DNA from: Symsagittifera roscoffensis | Lineage: Eukaryota; Xenacoelomorpha; Acoela; Convolutidae | NCBI RefSeq assembly: GCF_963678635.1 | Contig: NC_087065.1 | Span: forward strand, 59,112,754-59,176,753 | DNA length: 64,000 nt | Direction of reading: 5' to 3' | Part shown: piece after piece, positions 1-9,588 of the stretch | Numbering within the stretch: the stretch's first letter is position 1 | Layout: each line of letters starts with the position of its first letter | The notes under the pieces: generated by a model | Told to the model about the DNA's origin: nothing | Databases searched by the model: none | What the model saw: only the letters and a program-made list of their open reading frames with translations | Translations under genes and position numbers: made by a program

Positions 1-660
1 TGAGGACGCGGAACATCGATTTTTGATTAAAAAGGTCTTTTGTTGTGCCAAAATAAAACTCTTCGAAATTAATTTTAGACTCCGCGGAGAAAGCAAACTG
101 CAGGTTCCATTCAATGTCCATTCTGGAATCAGTTGTTACGTATATCTTCAATTTACCAATGGTTTGTAAATTAGCGATCGATTCACCATTAACAGTGTCC
201 GCAAATTTGTTGCGACAAACTTCACTAAACTGACCACACATGACCCACGCATAAATTTGTTCCTGCTCGTTATTCATTTTTTTCACAATTCTAAGACCTG
301 TAGAATCGAAAGACATGCTTATACTTGAATCTTCTGGTGTTATTTCCCAAAATGATGAGCTGATCAAATTAGGTAAGCTATACCACGTGAAAGGATCTCT
401 ATTTCCACGGAACACAAGGACAGATTTGGTTACATTTGATTTGTCAGAAATTACAACAGCAATTTGATTGGTCGACATCAATTTATCGAAAAAATCTTCG
501 CGGTGGACAGGTTTGCTGAGAGTCAGAGCGAGAAACGAGGATATGTTGTAATCTGTCTGATCGCTATACTCGAAGATTTGGTCCCAAAACTCGAACCACT
601 CTAAAACAATCTGTAGTTTCCTTGTACGAATATCAACTGGGCAAAAAAGCGTACAAAAAA
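1..660 (-). CDS. Last visible exon of the EGF-repeat gene, partial
   Basis: Open reading frame on the minus strand without a stop, continuing past position 1. The chosen acceptor (TAG at 663-661, preceded by a pyrimidine-rich stretch) gives the two bases needed to complete a phase-1 codon from the 3757-3623 exon. The same frame stays open up to about 840, and another acceptor (CAG at 748-746) is possible if an unseen exon of different phase lies between. Text such as VLEWFEFWDQIFEYSD and KLKIYVTTDSRMDIEW is clearly protein-like, with few Cys and mixed hydrophobic/acidic strands. I do not recognise the fold; it lacks the Cys spacing of EGF, CUB or LDL-A modules. The direct join to the EGF exon is inferred from phase and order only. 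Confidence 0.65.
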
Positions 661-3600
661 CTATAGGCAATGAAGACGCTCTTATGAAGAATTTTTCCGA
701 ATGCCTTATTAAGCAAATGAAGAATGAGTTTTGCTCATTGTAATACTGGAAAGGCCGAAATATAAGTCTTGATATGCAGCAAAATTTACAAATTGAAAAA
801 TGTGAGAAGTTTAGACCAATTGAAACGTCATTAAAATATCAAGCTTTCATGAAATTTCAATCTATAAATAAAAATCATGATTTTATTATAATTTTCAAAT
901 AAACACTAAAATATAGTTTAGAATATTATTATACATTAGAACACTATATTACATTCAAAATGCAATGATTTTTACCACATTAGGAGCCAATAAATAAAAA
1001 GATGAAACAAAATTTGTTTCTTTAAAAACGCCAAAAATGAATGCAGAATAACAGTAGACTCCTTTCTTTATAAAGAAGTTTAATAAATTCAATATCTTCA
1101 AAATTTATAACTTCAACTATTGAAGATAGAGTGCCGCCAATTCTCATGTGATTAGAGGAAACGTCGAGCAACGCCCTCTAAACTGTCCAAAACTGATCTT
1201 ACTGCTTGTTTCATTCAAACTTTTCATGACCGAGCTCTGGTTGTTTTAACCTGTACACCCAGTAGCGGGTCAAGGGGACAGGGAAGACGACTGCCATCCC
1301 CCCCCCCCCTACCCCACCCTCAATTCTGAATTCTGGTTGCCAAAATTTTCCAATGATTCTAACTTTTGGTTCAGTTTTATGACATTCATCTTTTGCTAAC
1401 CAACCTCAAAATTTTTCTTAAGGCGCCTGTGGCGGCGTCAAAATGAATAATTTTGAGGGAGAGCGCGCGCCGAAAAAAAAAACTTTTCCAAAAAGTGCAT
1501 AAGAACGCTCTTTTGACCTGTTTTTATGTGTCCGTATAGTATTTTCGGAGAGCTCGGAAAATGAAATTGTTCGACCTAAAAAGAAGTCGACAAAATTTTC
1601 AAAATTTTTCGAAAAACCGCCCCTCCCTAAAAAAATTTCTGCTCTGCGCACGCCATTGTAAACAGCTTTTAGGTTAATTAAGTTAATTCAGGTTCGTTGA
1701 CAGAAAAATGATATTTTCAACAATTGATAATTGTTCCGGATTCCACAAATGTAAGTGGGCACAGCAAATTTATGCGGATTCGGCTTACAATTTGGGAATC
1801 CGCTAACAGTTCGCGGATTCCGCTCGCAATTTGCGGTTTTCACTTAGGTTTGCGGATTCCACGACAACTTAAGTTCACTAAACACATATATTTTTTATTG
1901 TTCCGACTTTCGATACGAAAGTAACGGAATATTTGTGCTCGGGGTGGGTTTTTTTTCTTCAGACAAATTTCGACTCTTTAACTAGCCATTTCTGACGGAA
2001 TTTTTTTTCATCATTCGAAAAGTATTGTTGTCCTGAGCTCAAATTTGAAAAAATATTTCACCTGTGATCATTTTTCGTAAAGTTACGGGGGTTTAAAGAT
2101 TGCCATTTTGGCCAATTTGGGACAATTAACGCGCGCTATATTTCGCGTTATTAACGCGTAAGCGGAGATTTAATCCGTCTTAGAAACCGTTCCAAATTGG
2201 TTAAAAGAAGCTTATGTGCCATAATTGGTTTGTTACAAGGAGCGAAATCTATCCTTTTGTACTTTGTATGGCGTGTGGGAGGATGATTTTCATAAAAAAT
2301 TTCAAATTTAAAAAACAGAAAAATTTTTTTTTTTATTTTTGTTTTGTTTCATTGAATTTTTAAATGTTATTACTGCTCCATAAACCTTAAAAGGCAGTCG
2401 AAACATTCAGGGCTTCGCCCTGATACGAGCAGTCTTGTTGTTCCGACTTTCGATACGAAAGTAACGGAATATTTGTGCTCGGGGTGGTTTTTTTTTCTTC
2501 AGACAAATTTCGACTTTTTAACTAGCCATTTTTAACGGCATCTTTTTATATCATTCGAAAGGTATTGTTGTCCTGAGCTCAAATTTGAAAAGTTATTTCA
2601 CCTGTGATCATTTTTCGTAGAGTTACGGGGGTTTAAAGATTTGGCCAATTCGGGACAATTAACGCGCGATATATTTCGCGCTAATAACGCGTAAGCGGAG
2701 AGTTAATCCGTCTTGGAAATCGTTCCAAATTGGTTAAAAGAAGCTTATTTGCCATAATTGGTTTGTTACTAGGAGCGAAATGTATCGTTTTGTTTTTTAT
2801 ATGGCGTGTGGGGGGATGATTTTCATAAAAAATTTCAAATTTTAGAAATTTTTTTTTTCATTTTGTTTTATTTCATTGAAATTTTTTAAATGTTATTACT
2901 GCTCCATAAGCCTTAAAAGGCAGTCGGAAATTCAAGGCTTCGCCCTGATACGAGCAGTTTTGTTTAATTATAGATTGCTTAAACTGTTTCGGATTCCGCA
3001 AATTTTGTTGCGAATACCGCCAAGTTGCCTGTTTTTGGAGCAATTTTGAGCTCTACCAAGTGTTTGCTATTTGTCTGCGGATTCCAAAACAACAAAGAAA
3101 ATCAAAAAAAAATTGCAAAATTGCGGATTCCGCAACAATTGAGTTTTTGCCTGTTTTGGAATCCACCAACAGTTCACAAAATGCTCAGCTGGGCCTCGCA
3201 ATGAATTATTTGAGAAATCTATTTTACGCCAAATTGTTGACATCGGTAACCATGAGCAATCTAATTGGTCAAGCGCTAAAAATAGGGTTTTTGAACACGC
3301 CTTTCAAGCGTGGAAACCAAAGATAAGATGTTATTTATTTTTAAAACTGCACAGTCTTAGGTTAATTAACTTCATTCTGGTTCGTTGACCAACAAATGAT
3401 ATTGCCAATAAATTGGCATTAACTATAAACTCTTCCTACAGTTGATACCAAATTGTTAACTAAAACTGCGCATTTTTAACATGTTAATTTTTAACTCATT
3501 TGAGCACATAAAAACCGTTCCAAAATTCTAATTAAAGTGAACGTTTTTTGACCGCTTAGGTTGACCGCTTAGGTTTCACAAGGTTGCCGATATTTCTAAC

Positions 3601-6600
3601 AATTTCGGATTAACTATAATACCTCTGCACGCGGAGCCGTAATCGTTTTTTTGGTAGAGGTAGCCGTCATCACATTTGCAATTATACCATCCCTTTCGGT
3701 TAGAACACTCCCCCTGTTCCCCGCAGATTCCTGGAGAGATCGTGCATTCATCAACGTCTAAAACATGGCGGCTTAAAAAAACAAGATTAACCGGCTATTG
3801 TGCAATTAGCACAGCATAAAGCTCTGACCAAATTTGGGCAACAAAAATAGATTCAAACTAACCATCAAATTTAATAACAACTAGCTTTGTGATAAAAATT
3901 TGGAGTGAGTAATATTTTTGACACATCTGCAATGCCGCCTCACCTGCTGAAATTTAGTCTGAAAAAAAGAAATTTTGGGACAAGTTTTTCTCGAGACTGA
4001 TAATTTATAATTTTGGAAATTTTTTGAAATCTGAACTACGCTGAAGGAGCTTTAATATGATACCTTATTTGACTACGTACCAGCCTTCTTTGGGGTAGTC
4101 CAAATTAGGAGAATAGAAAGCCACCCTACGCCATAGCGCTTTGTTACCCTAGAGAGTTGGTGATTGATAATTTGCTGCCATATTTTTAAGTTGTTACAAC
4201 TTTTAGTGCTGGTCATTTATCATCTTTTTTTTTTCATTTTATTCATACAGATGTGGCCTTAAACGAATTGAAAATTGATTGAATATGGTTAACTTGGCTT
4301 TAAAAGTAAGAAAGGTTGGCCAGTTGATCTGCAAGTAGCACAGGTTTTTTTCATTTGAATTTTTTAGTGAGAAAATATACGTATATAGTATTTAACTGAC
4401 AAGGATCGCGCACGAGCCCTTAGGCTCATCGAGGCGAAACCCTGGGTTCATCCGACTGAATTGATCTAATAAATTAATGCAAAATATATATTTTGTGGAA
4501 AATTGAAACAAATAAATATTTTTTTTTGAAATTTTTGTTGTATACGTTTCCTGATACTATTTTTTACTAAAAAAGGCGATTGAAATAGGTGAAAAAGTAT
4601 GAACGAGAGTTAAGGTTTTATTAGAAAGTTGGGAGGTTAGTCTCTCAGCAAGTTTCATGATGAAACGGTGCTACGAGCTTTCTTTAAGGTAGTCAAAATT
4701 GACTGGAGACCCGGGTTGACGTCCATAGAAGAAAAATGCTTATCATACAGTTTCATATATGAAGTCTATGGGAAAAATGCTTATAGAAAATTCATACAAA
4801 ATTTAAAAAGTGTTTTAAAAATTTTTAATGAACATTTTTGGTCTAGTTGCCTCTTTTGAAGCTTTCTGATCATTAAAAAAATGATTTAAAGTTTTTTATA
4901 AAAAAATGCTTGTCATACAATTTTGATATATGAAAATTGTATGATATGCATTTTTTTCATAAACAAATACAAAAACTTGCAGTAACATTTTTTAATCCCA
5001 TTTGTGGCTGCAAACTTGCTTTTGTGCTTAAATATGAATTTTACGAAAAAAATTTTGCATGCAAAATTTGACTTTTTTGAGTTTATAACGTAGTCCAGGA
5101 TGAGTTTTCACCCAAAAAATCCAAAAATCACAAGCAAGTAATTTTTTTGTAAACACGATTATTATCTTTTGTTTCAATTGCTAAAATAAAAATAACTTTG
5201 TAGAAAAACAGGTCTTTTTTTCTCAACAATCAAAATTTTCAAACTAAAAACTATCTAGCCATTTTCAAAAAATTACTTGTTTGGTATATAATCCCATGTG
5301 AAAATTTTAAAATAAACTTTTAAGGTTAAAATCACCAAATGCAGTTTATCTGCGTGGTAATTGCCAGTTACACTCTGGGTTGTTTTATACAAAAAATTTT
5401 GGTTAGTGTTTCGGTTGAAACACGAAATTTCGAAACAAAAAATTTTTGTATTTTCATTTATGAAAAAAATGCTTATCATACAATTTCATAGTATGGAAAA
5501 AATGCTTATCATACAGTTTCGTTTATGAAAAAAAAGACTTATTTTGTTATTTTCATACACTTAATTTTGCTCTATGAAACTGTATGAGAGAGTATGATAG
5601 GCATTTTTTTCATATATGAAAATTGTATGATAAGCATTTTTTGTCAAACCGGGGAGTAAAATTTAACAAACGAATTCTAAGTCATAGTTCTTTTCCACCC
5701 TTTGAGCGATATCGGATCAAAAATGTGCGGTCGTATTGATATTGAAAATTGATTTCGCTTCCTATTGAAAAATACAATGGAAATATTGCTGCCTCGATAA
5801 ATTTAAGGATAAATAAGCTTGATTCAAAATAATTCTCCCAGATATTGCTTTTTTCAGATTGGCAGTAGGCTTTTTGCAGATAGGCTTTGTGCTAAACGGG
5901 GCCTAGGAAATTAGACGATAAGCAAATTAGACGGATGCAACAAAAACGAAATGATACGGATTTTGTTTTTTACAGATCTGGTATTTTAGACGAAAAAGCT
6001 ATGAAAAGGAAAAGACAACAAAATTTTTTCTTGAGAGTAAATTTCACAAATACAAAAAAAAGATAAAATGTCAATACCTATCAAAACAATTAGTTTAAAT
6101 GATTTAAAAAATGTCAAATCCGAATATTATAAGAGAATTTTGAATCGAATAAATTATGCATGATTGACTTCCCGCACTGACAGAAATGGTTTCCGGTCGA
6201 TTTAAATCGATTTTAAATCGATTTTAAATCGATTTAAATCGATTAACCATGACCATTTTACGAACTCAAATGGATTTTAAATCGATTTAAATCGATTTTT
6301 TTGAAAATTTTAAATCGATTTAAGTGTCTAAAAAATCGATTTAAATCGATTTCGATGGATTTTCCGACTCACTAAAATCCATCGGAATCTCACTTAAATC
6401 CATCAGAATCTCACTTAAATCCATTTTAAATCGATCTTTTTGAAAATTCTAAATCGATTTAAGTGTCTAAAAAATCGATTCAAATCGATTTCGATGGATT
6501 TCACGACACACTAAAATCGATTTTTTTTTGCTAACAAGGCAAAAAAACATGCAACTTAGAAAACTAATTAAAATTCTTGATTTTTTAAATAAAAACACAC

Positions 6601-9588
6601 GTACCAGATATTTCAAAATTATGCAATGAAATCATAGAAAATCATCATTGTAAATCAGATGTTGTGCATTAACATATGTAACAAATCAAAAAAATTGTCA
6701 AAATAAACCAGATTTTGAGCTCAAAATTATGCAATGAAATCATAGAAAATCATCATTGTAAATCAGATGTTGTGCATTAACATATGTAACAAATCAAGAA
6801 AATTGTCAAAATAAACCAGATTTTGAGCTCAAAATTATGCAATTAAATCATAGAAAATCATCATTGTAAATCAGGTTTTGTTCATTATTATATGTAACAA
6901 ATCAAGAAAATTGTCAAAATAAACCAGATTTTGAGCTCAAAATTATGCAATGAAATCATAGAAAATCATCATTGTAAATCAGATGTTGTGCATTAACATA
7001 TGTAACAAATCAAGAAAATTGTCAAAATAAACCAGATTTTGAGCTCAAAATTATGCAATTAAATCATAGAAAATCATCATTGTAAATCAGGTTTTGTTCA
7101 TTAACATATGTAACAAATCAAGAAAATTGTCAAAATAAACCAGATTTTGAGCTCAAAATTATACAATTAAATCATAGAAAATCATCATTGTAAATCAGGT
7201 TTTGTTCATTAACATATGTAACAAATCAAGAAAATTGTCAAAATAAACCAGATTTTGAGCTCAAAATTATGCAATGAAATTTATTCTTTTTTCTGTCATT
7301 CGAAAATTTGAAGAAAAAAAAGAAGTGGAAAAAAATCGATTTAAATCGATTTAAAATCGATTTGGATCGATTTCATTTTAGGTCAGATTTAAGATCCATT
7401 CAAATCGATTTAAAATCGACTGGAATCGATTTTTTTAGCGTTGAAATTAATTCGATTTAAATCGATTTAAAATCGATCCAAATCGATCTGAATTTTTTGT
7501 TTTGACTAACTTACTTTTTTACAACTTAAATCGATTTCAATCTAATCTGCAGACTTTTTTCATACTAAAATCGATCGAAATCCATTTTTGTCAGTGCGGG
7601 TTGTAAAATTTTTGGCTACCGAAATTTAACTGTTGTCTACAAACAATTATATTTTTCTCGCGCAATTTGTCTGCAAACAATTTTAATCTCTCTCACTTTC
7701 GTCTTTTTTCTCACAATTGCAGTTTTGCAAAATCGTCTATATTCTTTTTAAGTACCTCCGTCTAATTTGCTTATCGTTTAATTTCTCAACCCGCATGCAA
7801 AACAATACTCCCAGGTATTTTTTTGCAGATAGGCAATTTTCATTAGGAGTGCAATTACATGACCTTGGCAGCCTGAATTGTAGACAGCTTCGTCGAAATA
7901 CCAGCCCTGAGGACAGTCGCAATAGTATCTCCCGATAGTGTTGGTGCAAACTGACCGGGACCTCGCACAGATGTCTGTGGCACACTCGTCAATATCTGAA
8001 ACACCGAATTAAACAACAAAATTGATTACTTTTTGGAAGCCCAATTATAGGAGTTGAACTGCAGAATTGATTCTTTTATGGAAATTCAACAGAATTCAGA
8101 CAACCTGACGTTGCCTGGTGGCCATACACATAAATAAAAGTTTTGTGTTCACTGCGAGATAAAGAAATGTAACTGATGAAGTTTTCCGTTAAGCTTGTGG
8201 CAAAACACTTGCTGGTTATTTGCTGGATAAATGTTCTCTTACCAATGCACCCTGACCCGTAAACTGTAGGATCATACTGATAGCCTTCCTCACAGACGCA
8301 CTCGTATCCCAGTCGATGATTTGAACAGGTTCCGGGTGTCCCGCAGATGCCAGGAGTCTCCGAGCACTCGTCAATATCTGTTGAAATATAAATAGTTAGT
8401 GTTTAAAATCGAGTTGGTGGAATAAAAAACGTTCGCGTTCATCGCAATCAATTTGAGACAAACATTCACAACTAACAAATCCGAGAACTAGTATTGAATC
8501 TTAAAAACCTTTTTTATTAAACTTTTTTTTCTATTCTCGAATTAGTACACTTTTTGCAGCCTAAAAACCATTTGGTAACCATATGTCAATCATTATAAGA
8601 CACGTTCTAGCAATTCGACTAATTATAACTGGTCGCTTCAATTCCATTTCATTTACACGTAACTCAACACATACCTACACATGCACTCTCGTCTTCTGGA
8701 GTTTTTGGCTGTGCACCTTGAATACACCCTTCACACACAAACCCTCCCTCCACGTCTACACATTTGGTCATGAACTGATCGCTGCACAATTCGATCCCAT
8801 GTGAAAGACAAGTCCATGGAGACTCTGTTTCAATGTTTCAACAAAACTGATTGCTCGTGTGAGTGAAATATTTGCGAAAAAATGAAGTCTTCGATAGTCA
8901 CTAGGTAAACGTCTGCTTGCACTGAGATTCCACTACCAAAAAATAGAATCTCAAGGCAATTTTGAAATGTAAACATTGGTCGGTTAAAAGAGATGGAGTG
9001 AAATAGTATCAAAAATAGGTACTAAAAATGCAATTTGAAATTAGAATGGAAAGGATTCGCCAAATACACTACCTCGCAATAGATAATTTTTTTGTTTAGT
9101 TTTCAAAATCTTGACAAAAAAAATGGAGTAGTTATTGTTGACTTTTTCAAAACGAGTATGAATAGATTGTTGAAAACCTCACTTTGAATGAATCCAACGT
9201 CATACATCCACTCTCTAGTGACGTCACATTGGCTTTGTTTGAGATCCACGATCACGTGACACAGATCTCTCAGGGGGGCAGCCTCGCCTGAAGCCTCGAA
9301 ATTCCCCACACTGCCAATCCCAAACCCACAAAACAAGCTCTCGGGGCAAAATATTCCCACATGCCAACCGAACCTATTCATGTGATCCAAACATGTATCT
9401 CGTGTTAATCCCAATTTGATCACGGACACTGAATTTGCGATTGGTACTTTTGGAACAGTAAAAGCGCAGTCTTGTAAATTACTTTTTTCACTGCAGTATT
9501 CTGTATTTGAGCCTAAAACCAAGGCAAATAAACAAAAAAACGCTATCAGAATTACCATCTGTTTCATGATTTTGCATTCAAGATTCAA
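1..9588 (-). CDS. Secreted/type I membrane protein with EGF-like repeats (gene span, 3' end beyond window)
   Basis: Gene read right to left from a start codon at 9588 (or an in-frame Met at 9567). Six exons can be joined: 9588-9183, 8824-8675, 8377-8243, 7995-7864, 3757-3623 and 660-1, the last running off the window. The first five introns all interrupt a codon after its first base (phase 1), which is the usual exon-shuffling phase of EGF modules. The order is signal peptide, Cys-rich N-terminal domain of unknown type, one divergent EGF, three calcium-binding EGF modules, then about 220 residues of unknown fold. Such proteins act outside the cell as matrix, adhesion or receptor components. 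No transmembrane segment is visible, but the C-terminus is missing. Orthology to a named family cannot be given. Exons in the 3.7-7.9 kb or 0.7-3.6 kb introns may have been missed. Confidence 0.8.
1394..1656 (+). mobile_element. Decayed hAT-like MITE (CAGGGGCGGAT family), ends eroded
   Basis: Shares the family core: a GGCGCC palindrome, GAGCGCGCGCCGAAAA, the GGAGAGCTCGG block and the block of two GTCGAC-like words. The terminal CAGGGGCGGAT and its complement are not recognisable here, so this is an old copy. Confidence 0.6.
1898..2965 (+). repeat. Two tandem copies of a ~540-bp dispersed repeat
   Basis: A unit starting TTGTTCCGACTTTCGATACG begins at 1898 and again at 2438. Each unit ends in a block containing GCTTCGCCCTGATACGAGCA. 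The copies are close to identical apart from small indels. A diverged third copy of the central part lies at 31668-32060. There is no coding potential, and the unit is probably a non-autonomous element or satellite. Confidence 0.8.
3623..3757 (-). CDS. Calcium-binding EGF module exon
   Basis: The 135-bp exon has acceptor TTTTAG| and donor |GTATTA, phase 1 at both ends. It encodes one cbEGF: it opens with D-V-D-E-C, has six Cys with EGF spacing (C..C..C, then C-x-C and a final C), and carries the C-S-N...Y-N-C pattern in which Asn and the aromatic residue are typical of calcium-binding/hydroxylated EGF modules. It is the last EGF module found before the unknown C-terminal domain. Confidence 0.9.
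4708..5653. mobile_element. TIR element, ~945 bp, family with TGCTTATCATACA arms
   Basis: The left end reads CCCGGGTTGAC then AAAAATGCTTATCATACA; the right end is the imperfect complement, with TGTATGATAAGCATTTTTTG followed by GTCAAACCGGGG. Further inverted copies of the TCATACAATTTTCATATATG word occur inside (4905-4980, 5465-5640). A small relative of about 158 bp lies at 33354-33511. There is no transposase gene, so it is non-autonomous. Confidence 0.6.
6171..7600. mobile_element. Non-autonomous TIR element with AAATCGATTT arms and satellite core
   Basis: Bounded by a 19-bp inverted repeat: CCCGCACTGACAGAAATGG at 6171-6189 and its complement, with one mismatch, at 7582-7600. Inside each end lie about 200-350 bp made almost wholly of AAATCGATTT/GATTTAAATCGAT words. 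The centre (6614-7280) is a 108-bp tandem repeat. There is no ORF. A clear target duplication was not found (flanks ...GACTT and TTGTAA share only TT). Confidence 0.7.
6614..7280 (+). repeat. 108-bp satellite, about 6.2 copies
   Basis: The word CAAAATTATGCAATGAAATC recurs at 6614, 6722, 6830, 6938, 7046, 7154 and 7262, an exact 108-bp spacing. Copies differ by single bases (for example AATGAAATC versus AATTAAATC). It sits centrally inside the TIR element at 6171-7600. Confidence 0.95.
7864..7995 (-). CDS. Calcium-binding EGF module exon
   Basis: The 132-bp exon has acceptor TTTCAG| and donor CAAG|GTCATG, phase 1 at both ends. It begins D-I-D-E-C, has six Cys in EGF spacing and the C-T-N-T-I-G-R-Y-Y-C consensus of calcium-binding EGF modules, then C-P-Q-G-W before the final Cys. 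The next exon in the gene is 3757-3623, about 4.1 kb away across the two TIR elements. Confidence 0.92.
8243..8377 (-). CDS. Calcium-binding EGF module exon
   Basis: The 135-bp exon has acceptor TTTCAACAG| and donor ATTG|GTAAGA, phase 1 at both ends. It encodes a full cbEGF: D-I-D-E-C start, six Cys, C-S-N-H-R-L-G-Y-E-C calcium/hydroxylation pattern, and C-E-E-G-Y before the sixth Cys. Closest in layout to the 3623-3757 module, with the same S-x-T-P-G-I-C / S-P-G-I-C region, so those two may derive from a duplication. Confidence 0.93.
8675..8824 (-). CDS. Divergent first EGF-like module exon
   Basis: The 150-bp exon has acceptor TTGAAACAG| and donor TGTAG|GTATGT, phase 1 at both ends, joining in frame to the signal-peptide exon and to the next EGF exon. 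It has six Cys but no D-x-D-E-C calcium motif. The spacing C-x7-C-x8-C, then C-E-G-C and a late sixth Cys, suggests a non-calcium EGF-like fold with a short fourth-to-fifth Cys loop. Confidence 0.8.
9183..9588 (-). CDS. First coding exon: signal peptide and Cys-rich N-terminal domain
   Basis: The start is either Met at 9588 or Met at 9567. The second puts KQMVILIAFFCLFALVLG directly at the N-terminus, a good signal peptide, cleaved probably after the LG before SNTEYC. The mature part of about 105 residues has eight Cys (for example GIFCPESLFCGFG and RDLCHVIVDL) and no family I recognise. The donor is TTCAAA|GTGAGG at 9182, phase 1, which joins to the divergent EGF exon. The frame runs on for about 80 nt past the donor, but a GT donor with matching phase makes splicing more likely. 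No TATA box stands out upstream. Confidence 0.82.

Larger units (their letters stand above)
661..3622. other. Intron of the EGF gene filled with repeats
   Basis: AT-rich intron. It contains a decayed member of the CAGGGGCGGAT MITE family near 1394-1656 and two tandem copies of a 540-bp dispersed repeat at 1898-2965. Around 1740-1860 and 2990-3190 several stretches repeat the words GCGGATTCC and GCAATTTGCGG, which looks like a decayed short repeat. No further exon was seen. Confidence 0.5.

Noticed and set aside
6614-7280. Regularly spaced repeats that could look like a CRISPR array
   Set aside because: The whole 108-bp unit repeats without unique spacers, and the window is animal DNA.
9103-9182. 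Extension of the signal-peptide exon to a stop at 9103
   Set aside because: A GTGAGG donor at 9182 gives the phase-1 join to the EGF exon, and the extension is low-complexity.
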